From RHLJ01 sp963974345 (GTDB lineage: Bacteria > Bacteroidota > Rhodothermia > Balneolales > Balneolaceae), in contig CAXBBW010000004.1 in the NCBI GenBank assembly GCA_963974345.1, positions 1-64,000 on the forward strand: a stretch of 64,000 bases of DNA, read 5' to 3'. Made by a program: the position numbers and the translations under genes. Numbering within the stretch: the stretch's first letter is position 1; the number at the start of each line of letters is the position of its first letter. Below, in pieces: positions 35,643-45,507 of this stretch. The notes beneath the pieces are model-generated. The model was not told the origin of the DNA. It worked only from the letters and a program-made list of their open reading frames with translations, and did no database searches.

Positions 35643-38600
35643 TTACTTGATTAACGTCATCCGTAAATTTTTAGTAAATCCTGAAGCTTCCATTCTAAGC
35701 AAATAAATTCCGCTCGCTAAGTGCTGTGCATTAAATTGAACGGTGTACGAACCAGCAGTTTTTTCTTGATTCACTAAGGTGTGAAGTAGCCTTCCTGTTA
35801 AATCATACACTGATAGCCGAACCATTCCAGCTTGCTTTACATCATACGAGATGGTAGTACTTGGATTAAATGGATTCGGATAATTTTGGTGTAGTGCAAA
35901 TTCCGTTGGAATGATTTCACGTTCATTAGAAGTAAAAACTCGTGTAGTAAAAACCGCTGTGGTTGACCAAGCGCCAAATCCCGCCCTGTTTTCTCCCCTA
36001 ACTTTCCAGAAATAGGTGCTTCCTTCATCGAGCTGATCCAACTGATAGGTAAGCTCATTAATAGAGGAAGTGTCAACAATCAGGGTTTCAAATTCTTCAT
36101 CGTTAGAAACTTGAATAGTATAGGAAGCCGCGTCTCGTGCGCTATTCCAACCGAAGCGAATACTAAGCGGAGTTGTTTCCTCATCCGATGGGGTTACTAA
36201 TTCGGGGGTTCCGGGAAGTCCAATTTGGGTTGTAAAAGTTCGAGTAGTGCTCCAATCACTTTTGCCTGCACCATTTGATGAACGAACTTGCCAATAGTAT
36301 CGGGAATTTTTTACGAGTCCAGAAAGGGTAAAGAGGGTATCAGTTAATCCAGAATTAGAAATCAACACACTAAAATTTTGCTGTTGAGATATTCTAATAT
36401 CATAGGTCAGAGCAGATTCAACACTATTCCAAGTAAGTGTTACAGGAACGGTAAGATTCTCAGCACTATCGATAGGAGAGACCTGCATAGGAACCTCGGG
36501 CAAATTAGCTTGAGTGCGGAAAGAATAACTTTCGGACCAAAAAGTATCACCGTTTTCATCGCTAGCACGTACTCTCCAGTAATACGTACTTACAGCTAAG
36601 AAAGAGTTAAGTGAAATGCTAAGCCCGCTAATTCCCAAAGAATCAATTTCAATGGAAGAAAAATCAGAAGTTGAAGAAAGTTGAAGTTGATAGGTTGAAG
36701 CACCACCAACTTCTTTCCAAGAAAAAAGAACCTCTGTATTGGATTTTGTGGATTCATGTGCAGGAGCTTGAAGTTCAGGGCCATCAAAACCGCCAACTCC
36801 TGTTGCAAAAGTTTTAAAGGATGTCCACGGAGTGGCCCCACCTTCATTTAAAGCTCGAACTCGCCAAAAATAATTCGCGCCTGAATTGAATTTATTTAGC
36901 ACCAAAGAAGTATCGGTTGAAATAGAGTCGGCTGTAAATAGGAAGGTAGAATCATCAGAAAACTGAAAGTCATACATATTGGCACCCAGAGATTGAGTCC
37001 ATTCAAAAGTAATAGGAACGGGTAAACTGGACGAAGAATTAGAAGGAGATAAAAGTGTAGGTAACGCAGAAATTTCCGGAATAGTGGTAAAGTTTCTTGA
37101 GGAAGACCAATCACTAAAACCGCCGGGGTTTTTGAAAGCTCGAACCCGCCAAAAATAAGTGGTGTTTCTATTTAAGTTGGAAATCAAAAGTTCGGTATCA
37201 AGAATTCCCGAAGAATCGGTAACAAAAGCAGAGCTAAAACCAGAGGTAGTAGAAAGTTGAAGTTGATAGGATTCGGCGCCAAGTGCAGCGCTCCAATTAA
37301 GCACAGGAGTAATCGATACATTTGTAGCCGCACTATCGGGGGCTTGAAGTTCAGGGACTAATGGCGGCGCATCAATAACTGTAAATACACGAGTTGTTGA
37401 CCATTCGCTGGTAGAAGAAGTATAATTTGCACGAACTCGCCAATAATAAGAGTTTCCAAATTCCAGATCTGAAACAGTTAAAACGGTATCAGAGTATGCG
37501 GTTGAATCTATGGAAAGAGTGTTAAAAGAGGAACTCTTCGAAACCTGGAAGTCAAAACTAAGAACTCCGGAAATATTCATCCAAAGAAAATCAATCGAAG
37601 TTGGAGTATCTGTCGCTTCATTGTTTGGGGAAAGAAGAGTAGGAACAAGATTCGAAGTAGTAAACGAAAGGGTATCAGACCATTCTCCTGAACCAGTTTC
37701 ATTAACACCTTGAACCCGCCAAAAATAAGTTGTGGCAGCATTCAGGTTTTGTGCAGCGCTTAATTGAAACTCAGTTTCACTCAATTCGGTTTCAGATAGA
37801 ATTTCAGAAGAGAAATCATTAACCGTGCTTAATTGAATTGAGTAGGAGGTGGAGTTATCATCAACATCCCAATCTAGAAGTGGAGTTAATGAAACATCCG
37901 CAGCCTCATCTAATGGAGAAGTAAGAGCGATTTTACCAGGTGTATTTTGCGTGGTTGTAAATGAAAAAACCTGAGACCAACTGCTAGTTGTAGTATCGTA
38001 TTCTGCACGAACTCGCCAGAAATATTGGTCATCGTTAGTAAGAATTCCGTCAGCTATCTGATAAACGGTATCAGGCTCTTCGATGGTGTCATCATCTAAA
38101 ACAATACTAGTAAAAAAAGCGTCTTCAGCAACTTGAAGTTGAAATCCTTGAATTCTAGAATCGGATGAACTCCAAGTCAACTCAGGTTGTGTGCTCAATC
38201 CCGAAGTTCCATTTTGAGGAGAAATCAGTTCGGGGAGATCAAAAATAGTAAGCCTTCCAGATACAGAAGTAGTTTCGTCCCAAATTCCATTTACTCCACC
38301 AAAAACAAACTCTTGATCTTTGTATTGAAATCGAAAACTGTAATAGTAATTATTTGGAGCTAGTTTTTGCCCAAAAGTTGCAATATACTCATCGGTTTCA
38401 GTTTTGTCTTCAAAAAAAGAGGCGGATTCCCAAGAATCTTGATCCCAAGTAGCTGGATTTGAATTTTCAGTATGTACCCCAAACCAAACTTCAATATCAT
38501 TATTAGCTCCAATTCCGCTTGTTTTTCCAGGTACTGTTAGTTGACCATAGGCAGAAGTCGAATTTCCGAAATCCAAAACAACGGTTTCTGGAAATTGAAT

Positions 38601-39677
38601 ATTCGCAAAGGTTATGGCAGATTTGGTGGTAAACGAAAAAACATCAGACCAAGTAGAAGAACTGTCTGATTTAAATCGCCAAAAATATTCTGTGTTTATT
38701 GTTAAAGAAGAAGACACTGAAAACGTGGTGTCACTCAGGCTCGTTTCGTTCACCAAAGGAGTTGCAAAATCATCTGTTAAACTAAGCTGGAAATCATAAC
38801 CCGTGGCTTCATTAATTGAAAACCAAGTAAAATCAGGAGTTAGGTCAACATCCTCAGAATGGTTTAAGGGAAGGATATTTGCTTCATGAAAGTAGGTGTA
38901 ATTTGAACCCGAATTATTTTCGAATGAAATAGTTGCGAGATCAATATTGCCAGCCCAGTTTTCTTTGGCGATAGTTGTACTAAGCACATAAAATTCTATC
39001 GAGCTATTGATGGGCTGTCCTGGAATAGTTGCTGTTCCAGAAGTTCCTCCAGAAAAATCGGTTACTTCTACAGCATCGCTTGTAAGAAACTCGTTGGTAG
39101 AATAACGGAGATAAATTTTTTCTTCAGGAGATTTAGGAGTATCAAGATTTACGGTTATAATAACGGGTTCATTTGCAGGGACACTTTCTGTAGGCAGGTT
39201 AGTAATTGAGTTAATTGTAACTGGGACAGCGCTAGTTTTTAAAACAGAAAGGGAGGAATTGGCATATCCATTATCAGCAAATATAAAAGTGTAATAAAAC
39301 CCGTTTTCTACTGAAATAGAATTGTCGTTTATGCCATTAAAATTGAGGGCAGAAAATCCATCTATTGAAATTGTAGCATCTGTCCATTTATTCTGAAATG
39401 GAGTGCCGTCTGGTCCACTTGTAAACAACATAGTATAGGTTCCTTCGCTAGCGTCTCCATTAGAAGCGGCAACTTGAAGCCGATTAATATATTGACTTCC
39501 TGCGAAATCTCGCTGCATCATCCGAAAGTTTCCCATTGTTTCAGGGTCATTCGAATTTGTAAATCCGTTCCAACTACCGGGCATATTAATACCCTCAGGT
39601 TCATAAATTTGAGCTAATCCAATCGAAGGAGCAATCCAAAGGGCAACTAAAATGAAGAAAAATATGCGTGATTTCAT
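35643..39677 (-). CDS. Large Fn3-repeat T9SS surface protein, amylase-linked
   Basis: A 1344-residue secreted protein. After the signal peptide (1-22, SIGLAQ) comes a unique N-terminal domain (about 23-150, with GSWNGFTNSNDPETMGNFRMM), an Ig-like segment, then nine Fn3-like repeats of about 100 residues. Each has an L.SP..A.....P.L.W start and a YFWRVRA.N..G...WS...FTT end. One spacer domain (about 365-470, VNGIWDETTSVSGRLTIF) sits between repeats one and two. A T9SS type A domain closes it (HQNYPNPFNPST). No catalytic site is visible. Its gene begins 12 bp after the giant amylase gene ends, so the two are co-transcribed, and their repeats are alike. It may bind starch or space the enzyme from the surface. 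Confidence 0.87.
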   Translation of the reverse strand: MKSRIFFFILVALWIAPSIGLAQIYEPEGINMPGSWNGFTNSNDPETMGNFRMMQRDFAGSQYINRLQVAASNGDASEGTYTMLFTSGPDGTPFQNKWTDATISIDGFSALNFNGINDNSISVENGFYYTFIFADNGYANSSLSVLKTSAVPVTINSITNLPTESVPANEPVIITVNLDTPKSPEEKIYLRYSTNEFLTSDAVEVTDFSGGTSGTATIPGQPINSSIEFYVLSTTIAKENWAGNIDLATISFENNSGSNYTYFHEANILPLNHSEDVDLTPDFTWFSINEATGYDFQLSLTDDFATPLVNETSLSDTTFSVSSSLTINTEYFWRFKSDSSSTWSDVFSFTTKSAITFANIQFPETVVLDFGNSTSAYGQLTVPGKTSGIGANNDIEVWFGVHTENSNPATWDQDSWESASFFEDKTETDEYIATFGQKLAPNNYYYSFRFQYKDQEFVFGGVNGIWDETTSVSGRLTIFDLPELISPQNGTSGLSTQPELTWSSSDSRIQGFQLQVAEDAFFTSIVLDDDTIEEPDTVYQIADGILTNDDQYFWRVRAEYDTTTSSWSQVFSFTTTQNTPGKIALTSPLDEAADVSLTPLLDWDVDDNSTSYSIQLSTVNDFSSEILSETELSETEFQLSAAQNLNAATTYFWRVQGVNETGSGEWSDTLSFTTSNLVPTLLSPNNEATDTPTSIDFLWMNISGVLSFDFQVSKSSSFNTLSIDSTAYSDTVLTVSDLEFGNSYYWRVRANYTSSTSEWSTTRVFTVIDAPPLVPELQAPDSAATNVSITPVLNWSAALGAESYQLQLSTTSGFSSAFVTDSSGILDTELLISNLNRNTTYFWRVRAFKNPGGFSDWSSSRNFTTIPEISALPTLLSPSNSSSSLPVPITFEWTQSLGANMYDFQFSDDSTFLFTADSISTDTSLVLNKFNSGANYFWRVRALNEGGATPWTSFKTFATGVGGFDGPELQAPAHESTKSNTEVLFSWKEVGGASTYQLQLSSTSDFSSIEIDSLGISGLSISLNSFLAVSTYYWRVRASDENGDTFWSESYSFRTQANLPEVPMQVSPIDSAENLTVPVTLTWNSVESALTYDIRISQQQNFSVLISNSGLTDTLFTLSGLVKNSRYYWQVRSSNGAGKSDWSTTRTFTTQIGLPGTPELVTPSDEETTPLSIRFGWNSARDAASYTIQVSNDEEFETLIVDTSSINELTYQLDQLDEGSTYFWKVRGENRAGFGAWSTTAVFTTRVFTSNEREIIPTEFALHQNYPNPFNPSTTISYDVKQAGMVRLSVYDLTGRLLHTLVNQEKTAGSYTVQFNAQHLASGIYLLRMEASGFTKNLRMTLIK

Positions 39678-39689
39678 AATGGTAAAAGG

Positions 39690-42600
39690 CTATTTAATCA
39701 GCGTCAGTTTATTGATACGAACGAAATTATTGGCTTTAAGTCTGTAAAGATAAACTCCGCTCGAAATCCCAGAGCCATCAAACTGAACAGAATAATATCC
39801 GGCGCTTTGATTTGTTTGTACAAGTGTTGCCACCTTTTGTCCTGTAATATTGAATACCTCAAGCAAAACAGAACTTGCAGTCGGTAACGCATACTTAATG
39901 GTTGTACTCGGATTAAATGGGTTTGGGTAATTTTGTTCTAAGGCAAAAGTTAGAGGTGTTGAATCATCTTCAGTACCCGTAGCAAAAGTTGTACTAAACA
40001 AATAAGGGGTACTCCAATTCCCAATTCCAGCTTTGTTAATTCCTCGCACTCTCCAAAAGTATTCCGTATTTCCACTTAAGGCAATATTCTCAAGTTTTTG
40101 AGAAGTTATTCCAACTGAATCAAAAAGAATATTTTCAAAAATATCGGTATCACTAATTTGAACTTGATAAGTTGAGGCTCGATCAGTTTTTGCCCATACA
40201 AATTTGTTCTCTGAAGGATTAATTACATCGTTAGACAAGGGCTGAATAACAGGAGGTGCTCCGGGAAGGTTAACCGTAGTTTTGAAAAGGCGGGTTTTAC
40301 TCCACTCGCTGTCGCCACCTAATGTATGCGCCTTTACTCGCCAATAATATGTTTGGTTAAAATCTAAGGAAGTGATAGAAAATGAAGTGTCTGCAACGCC
40401 CATACTATCTAGCCGTTGAATAAATGAGGGATCTCGAGAAAGTTGGAATCTATATTTCGCTGAATCCTGTCCAGATCGCCATTTAAAAACCAGAGAGGTT
40501 TGAAGATCAATTAAACTATCTGCTGGACTAATTAAAGATGGCGCTATCGGTAAAACAGGGAGTGTTGAAAATGTTTTTTTACTAGACCATGCGCTGGTAT
40601 CGCTAGAATTAATTGCTCTGACTCTCCAGAAATAATCAGTAGCTCTTTGAAGAAGGCCATTGTTGATAAACGAAGTTTCTGTTATTCCAGAAGTATCAAG
40701 CTCTACAGTCTCAAAATTTATGTCTTTCCCAATCTGAACTTGGTAAAAAGCTGCTAATCTTGAAGCATCCCAGCTAAAAGTAACCGTGTCTTTGACATGT
40801 TGCGTGTTTGTATAAGGAAGAAGATTTGAAGGAACTTCAGGGGTATCATACATAGTAGAAAAGCTAAAAACGGTAGACCAATCACTTTCAAATTGAGGGC
40901 TTACTGATTTGACTCGCCAAAAGTATATTTGGTTTAGTTCTAAGAAGTCTGGCGAGAATAAAGTGTCTGCTATTCCTGTTCGTTCGGCTCTAAGTTCAAA
41001 ATTTGAAGTTGTTGAAATTTGAATGGAATAGGTTTCAGCATTTGAAGCTGAGCTCCAAATTAAAGAAGAGTTATTGGTAATATTTGCAGAATTATCTGCA
41101 GGAAATGATAATGAGGGAGTGCCAATTGCACTTGTTTCGAAATCCCAAACTTTAGACCATTCTCCGGTTCCAGAAATATTACTACTGCGGACTCTCCAAA
41201 AATATTGGGTGTTCGCAAGAAGTCCCGATGCTTGAAATAGACTCTGTTCAATTCCTTGCTCCGAAACTAAGATGTTTTCGAATTCAAGATCAGATGCAAT
41301 TTCTAGGGCATAAGAATCTGCTTTTTCTGAAGCTTGCCATCTAAGAATTGGAGAAGTAGAAACTCCAGAAGAAGAAGAATCTGGGGAGAGTAAAAATACT
41401 GGATTTGGAAGCGATGGCACGGTGCTAAAAGTAAATGGGCTAGACCATTCACCTTCGCCAAAAGCATTCACTGCTCGTACTCTCCAAGAATAGGTCGAAT
41501 CAGGGGTTAAATTACTTGCATTGAAGCGATTTACCGTTAATCCCATTTCGGTTTCTATAATGGACTCTAAGTCATCAGAAAAAGAAATTTCAATATCATA
41601 GGAATTAGCATTGGGTACTTCTTCCCATGTAAATAAAGAGTTGAGTGGAACGCTTACGGCTCCATTTGATGGGGCAGTTAATAACGGAATTTCTGGTAGC
41701 GCATTGGTATATGATCCACGAACAACAAAGGTTTTGTTGGCAGAGTTACTTGGCTTTATTGTAAATGTATCTTCAAATTCTCCTAAAGAAGGTGGAATAA
41801 AAGAAATGGATAATTCTAAACTTTCTCCCGGCGCCAAGACTCCACTAGAAGGCGAAATTTCAAAAACAGAACTGAAGTTGGAAATGTCTGAGATTACAAG
41901 AGACCCACTCCCTGTATTACTTAATAGAAGGTTTTTTTGAAAAGGCGGATTGTTTTCAGGAATCGCTAGCTCATTAAATTCTACAACAGAGCTTTGTAAC
42001 GAAATTTGTGGTGCTTTTTCGTTAAGAATTCCTTGTGGCGGACTTCCAATTTTGGTAGTGGAATAAATTCGAAACTCTCCCGGATTCATAGAAATGGAAG
42101 AGGGGTTTTCGGTTACGAACAGGGAATCGCCACTAAAATATTCATGCCACCATTTTCCTGAACCAGAATTATGTCCGTACGGAGTGATATCTGCATTTAC
42201 CACATCGAAATTCCCAATGAGCTGCACATCAGTTCCAGACTTTAAGAGAATGCGTTTATGTTTTCCCCAAATATCGAGTGTAAAATCGGTGGTACTAAAG
42301 GCTGGCTCTGTGGTTTTAAGTTTAATAAGCTCAGACATGGTTTGATACAAACGGTATCGATCGGCGTCTTCTAGATATTCCCAGCGGATTGGTTTTTCTC
42401 CAGTACGTCCATTTTCATCAATACTTACTTCATATCCAAGTTCACCAAATTGCCAGATCATTTTGGGTCCGGGAACTCCAAGTAAAAAAGCATTCGCCAA
42501 TTTCATTCGGTTCAGTGCTGTACTTAGCTCTTTTGTATTATAACCACTTACTCCGTTTCCAAAGCTTAAAATCTCATGAGTAATTCGCTCTTCATCATGG

Positions 42601-44594
42601 CTTTCCATATAACCAACAAGGTTTGGGCTATTCCATCCTCTATTTTGATAAGAAACATTGGTCAAATCTCCATCAAAGCCAAGGGCGGCGTCTTTAAACT
42701 GTTCATGCATAATTCCCCAAAGCATAAATCCGCTATTTGCAAGCGCCGTTTCTTCATCGTTATTTCCAAGATGTTCAAGAATAAGATAGGTTTCTGGATA
42801 GACTTGGTGTATAGCTCCTTTCATTCTATTAAGTAAATCCACTCTACTTTGATCGTATTGATTCCAAGCTCCAACATCGTCAGTAAAATTTTGTGTAAAG
42901 CCTTTACTTAAATCATATCTAAACCCATCTACGTGATACTCTTCTACCCAGTATCGGTTTATATCATCGATGAAGCGTTGAGTGAAAATGCTACTATGAT
43001 CGAAGTCGTAGCCAACATTAAATGGGTGACGAGCATCTGTGTTGAACCAAATATTTTCTTCAGTAGGCTTTCCATAACTTCCTTCATTGTAAAGCCGAAC
43101 CATAGGAGATTGTCCAAAGGAGTGATTATATACTGCGTCTACAATTACAGCGATTCCTCTGTTATGTGCCTCGTTAATGAGTTGTTTTAAATCATCGGCT
43201 GGACCATAGTATTTGTCTGCACTGAAATAAAATGCAGGGTTATATCCCCAGCTATTATTTCCCTCAAACTCATTTATTGGCATAAGCTCAATGGCATTTA
43301 TACCAAGTTGCTCTAGATAGTCTAAGGAATCAATAACGGTTTTGAAATCGTGGTTATCACTAAAATCTCGAACCAACAATTCATAAATAACGAGGTTGTT
43401 TTTGTCGGGTCGTTCCCAGTTTTGGTCTGTCCAGGCAAATTCTTGTTGATTGGTTTGAAGTACAGAAACGTATTCGGAGGTTTGATCTTTTGGATATGCC
43501 TTTAAATTCGGATAGGTACTTTCGTCAATCCATTCATCATCTTGATGTAACACTTTCTCAGAATATGGATCAGCAATTCGAATTTCATTATCTACTAAAT
43601 ATTGAAACGCATATTCTTCGCCAGGAGTTAACCCGTCAATTTCTAGCCACCAGTATACTTCATTATTACTCACTACATCTTTTTTCATCTGGTATTTTGG
43701 AAGTATTTCCCAGTTTGAAAAATCACCAATCACATAAACTAGTTCTTTAAAAGGTGCAAGCAATGAGACGGTTACTTTAGTGGGGTCTAATTCATCATAA
43801 AATATACCCTGCGTTATTCCAGAAGGACGAGGACTTTCAGTTACTTCATCAGGTACTACATAAAAAACAGTAGAAATATCAGTACTTCCTTGAAAGTTTG
43901 AGGCTATGGCTTTTAATTCTCGTCTTCCCGTAGAAGAAGGGATTAAAGAATACTGTAAAGTGTCGTTATTGACCTCGGCTACTTTGGTTCCATTATCAAA
44001 CAATTGGATAGATTGAAGAGGTACACCAAATGCAGCGGCAAGAACCTCAACTTCAAATTGTTCACCTAAAGAAAGGAAAAAAGACTCTTCTTTTGGATTG
44101 TTAAAACGGACATGTACCCCATCCCCATATAAGTCTATAAATAAATCTGTATTTCTTTCACCTTTACCTTCCAGAGAAGTATCTGCACTCCTGAAAACCA
44201 TGGCAAGCCGAAGAACTTGTTCGTTTCCAGGAACTTTATAATAGTTCCGTATATTTGGAATGGTTAATGAATAGAGATTCTCACTTATACGTGTTAGCCT
44301 TGTTTCAGTCGTATTTTGCCCCCATTCTGTTTTTACATGTCGCCAGTCTGAGGTAGTATTTGCACTAAGATTAGTAATAACGCCGGTGTGTATGTACACC
44401 TCTTCAGTAAAGTCTTTTAAGCCCTCATTACCTTGGCTTGCATCAAAAAAAATTGTTATAGAGCCACTTTGAGTGGGAAATGCTGGCGTAGAACTAACCT
44501 GTGCAAAAACAGCAGAGCAAAAAGTAAAACAAAGAAAAAACAAACTGAACAAGGTTTTACAAACCCAATACAAAAAAACTCTTAAATGATCCAT
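39690..44594 (-). CDS. Giant extracellular GH13 alpha-amylase with Fn3 repeats and T9SS domain
   Basis: About 1634 residues from ATG 44594 (the frame extends eight codons to a TTG at 44618; numbers below count from that TTG). The signal peptide ends AVFAQ near 40. An N-terminal beta domain is followed by a CBM48/E-set-like domain (about 270-350, VYVIGDFSNWE). The GH13 barrel (about 405-780) has motifs DAVYNH (494-499), GFRYD with nucleophile D569, LEH with acid E615, and ESHDEER with D675. An abnormal-spindle-like beta domain (about 880-970), six Fn3-like repeats (about 975-1560) and a T9SS type A tail follow. It should be exported and attached to the cell surface to cut starch. The operator lies 58 bp upstream. 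Confidence 0.93.
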   Translation of the reverse strand: MDHLRVFLYWVCKTLFSLFFLCFTFCSAVFAQVSSTPAFPTQSGSITIFFDASQGNEGLKDFTEEVYIHTGVITNLSANTTSDWRHVKTEWGQNTTETRLTRISENLYSLTIPNIRNYYKVPGNEQVLRLAMVFRSADTSLEGKGERNTDLFIDLYGDGVHVRFNNPKEESFFLSLGEQFEVEVLAAAFGVPLQSIQLFDNGTKVAEVNNDTLQYSLIPSSTGRRELKAIASNFQGSTDISTVFYVVPDEVTESPRPSGITQGIFYDELDPTKVTVSLLAPFKELVYVIGDFSNWEILPKYQMKKDVVSNNEVYWWLEIDGLTPGEEYAFQYLVDNEIRIADPYSEKVLHQDDEWIDESTYPNLKAYPKDQTSEYVSVLQTNQQEFAWTDQNWERPDKNNLVIYELLVRDFSDNHDFKTVIDSLDYLEQLGINAIELMPINEFEGNNSWGYNPAFYFSADKYYGPADDLKQLINEAHNRGIAVIVDAVYNHSFGQSPMVRLYNEGSYGKPTEENIWFNTDARHPFNVGYDFDHSSIFTQRFIDDINRYWVEEYHVDGFRYDLSKGFTQNFTDDVGAWNQYDQSRVDLLNRMKGAIHQVYPETYLILEHLGNNDEETALANSGFMLWGIMHEQFKDAALGFDGDLTNVSYQNRGWNSPNLVGYMESHDEERITHEILSFGNGVSGYNTKELSTALNRMKLANAFLLGVPGPKMIWQFGELGYEVSIDENGRTGEKPIRWEYLEDADRYRLYQTMSELIKLKTTEPAFSTTDFTLDIWGKHKRILLKSGTDVQLIGNFDVVNADITPYGHNSGSGKWWHEYFSGDSLFVTENPSSISMNPGEFRIYSTTKIGSPPQGILNEKAPQISLQSSVVEFNELAIPENNPPFQKNLLLSNTGSGSLVISDISNFSSVFEISPSSGVLAPGESLELSISFIPPSLGEFEDTFTIKPSNSANKTFVVRGSYTNALPEIPLLTAPSNGAVSVPLNSLFTWEEVPNANSYDIEISFSDDLESIIETEMGLTVNRFNASNLTPDSTYSWRVRAVNAFGEGEWSSPFTFSTVPSLPNPVFLLSPDSSSSGVSTSPILRWQASEKADSYALEIASDLEFENILVSEQGIEQSLFQASGLLANTQYFWRVRSSNISGTGEWSKVWDFETSAIGTPSLSFPADNSANITNNSSLIWSSASNAETYSIQISTTSNFELRAERTGIADTLFSPDFLELNQIYFWRVKSVSPQFESDWSTVFSFSTMYDTPEVPSNLLPYTNTQHVKDTVTFSWDASRLAAFYQVQIGKDINFETVELDTSGITETSFINNGLLQRATDYFWRVRAINSSDTSAWSSKKTFSTLPVLPIAPSLISPADSLIDLQTSLVFKWRSGQDSAKYRFQLSRDPSFIQRLDSMGVADTSFSITSLDFNQTYYWRVKAHTLGGDSEWSKTRLFKTTVNLPGAPPVIQPLSNDVINPSENKFVWAKTDRASTYQVQISDTDIFENILFDSVGITSQKLENIALSGNTEYFWRVRGINKAGIGNWSTPYLFSTTFATGTEDDSTPLTFALEQNYPNPFNPSTTIKYALPTASSVLLEVFNITGQKVATLVQTNQSAGYYSVQFDGSGISSGVYLYRLKANNFVRINKLTLIK

Positions 44595-44650
44595 TCCTGT
44601 TCTACCTCTTTGCTCCAAGCATATTTTTTTGATTTGCTAAACAGAAAGTA

Positions 44651-44670
44651 AAATGTAAGCGCTTACATTT
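44651..44670. promoter_or_regulatory. LacI-type operator, perfect 20-bp palindrome, upstream of the giant amylase
   Basis: AAATGTAAGCGCTTACATTT is a perfect palindrome, with core ATGTAAGCGCTTACAT at 44653-44668, 58 bp from ATG 44594. On the minus strand a TTG and a TACATTTT element, spaced 20 bases apart, fit a Bacteroidota -33/-7 promoter (TTG, TAnnTTTG) with the operator between them, so binding would block transcription. The promoter is inferred. Confidence 0.78.
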
Positions 44671-44739
44671 ATTTCTGCAAATTTATTTCTTCTTTAGAGG
44701 TTTCGGTTGTTTCAATCGAAACCTTTTATATTTTCAGCT

Positions 44740-45507
44740 ATGAGTGATTCAATTACACAAATTAAAGGAGACAACTGTTTAAACTGCGGAGAAACAGTTT
44801 TGGGAAATTACTGTTCAAACTGTGGGCAGAAGTTTCAGCCGACGAAACTCCCACTAAAGCTTTTTTTAGAAGACGCAGTTGAGACTCTTTTCAATATTGA
44901 TAATCGATGGTTTAAAACACTTAAAGATCTTTTCTTAAAACCAGGAAAGGTAACCAGAGAATATATTGAAGGTAAAAGAGCTCAGTATTTACCCCCTCTT
45001 AGAATATATCTTTCAATAAGTATTGTGTATTTCCTGTTAGTTCAGTGGAGTGAAAGTGATCAAATATTTTTTATAAATTTTTCTGATGATGAAAACTCAA
45101 TAGGTGATCTGGGTACTATAATTCAGTATATGGTGTTTTTTATGGTTCCCTTTTTTGCACTTTTTACCAAATTGTTTTACAGAAAAAGAAAAGCTTACTA
45201 CGTTGAGTATTTAATTCTTTCCTTTCATATACATACTGTTTGGTTTGTACTTTTAATGATTGAGCTATTTACAATATGGCTTGAGGCTAGTTTTGAACAA
45301 AGCTGGGTTGAGATTCTAGCAATAATTATAAGTGCGCCGGCTCAATTAGCCACTTTTATTTATATCGTGTTTTATCTAAAACGCACATTTGAACAAGGAT
45401 GGTTAATTTCTTCAGCAAAAACTATGGGGATAATGATATTATATATGATTGTTTTAGTTTTGTTAATAGCAGCTTACACATTAATATTTACTGAGTTTTT
45501 TAAATGA
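44740..45507 (+). CDS. DUF3667 zinc-ribbon membrane protein
   Basis: About 255 residues from ATG 44740 (the frame reaches a TTG at 44707). A zinc ribbon CLNCGETVLGNYCSNCGQ is followed by the DUF3667 signature: FLEDAVETLFNIDNRWFKTLKDLFLKPGKVTREYIEGKRAQYLPPLRIYLSISIVYFL. Four or five TM helices make up the rest. The family is widespread in Bacteroidota and has no known function. Its stop overlaps the next gene by 4 bp (ATGA). It is divergent from the giant amylase, and the operator lies in the shared upstream region, so some cross-regulation is possible. Confidence 0.88.
   Translation: MSDSITQIKGDNCLNCGETVLGNYCSNCGQKFQPTKLPLKLFLEDAVETLFNIDNRWFKTLKDLFLKPGKVTREYIEGKRAQYLPPLRIYLSISIVYFLLVQWSESDQIFFINFSDDENSIGDLGTIIQYMVFFMVPFFALFTKLFYRKRKAYYVEYLILSFHIHTVWFVLLMIELFTIWLEASFEQSWVEILAIIISAPAQLATFIYIVFYLKRTFEQGWLISSAKTMGIMILYMIVLVLLIAAYTLIFTEFFK

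Noticed and set aside
42094..43750. Several plus-strand frames of 60-90 codons opposite the giant amylase
   Set aside because: They are shadows of the GH13 coding strand; none has a signal or domain.
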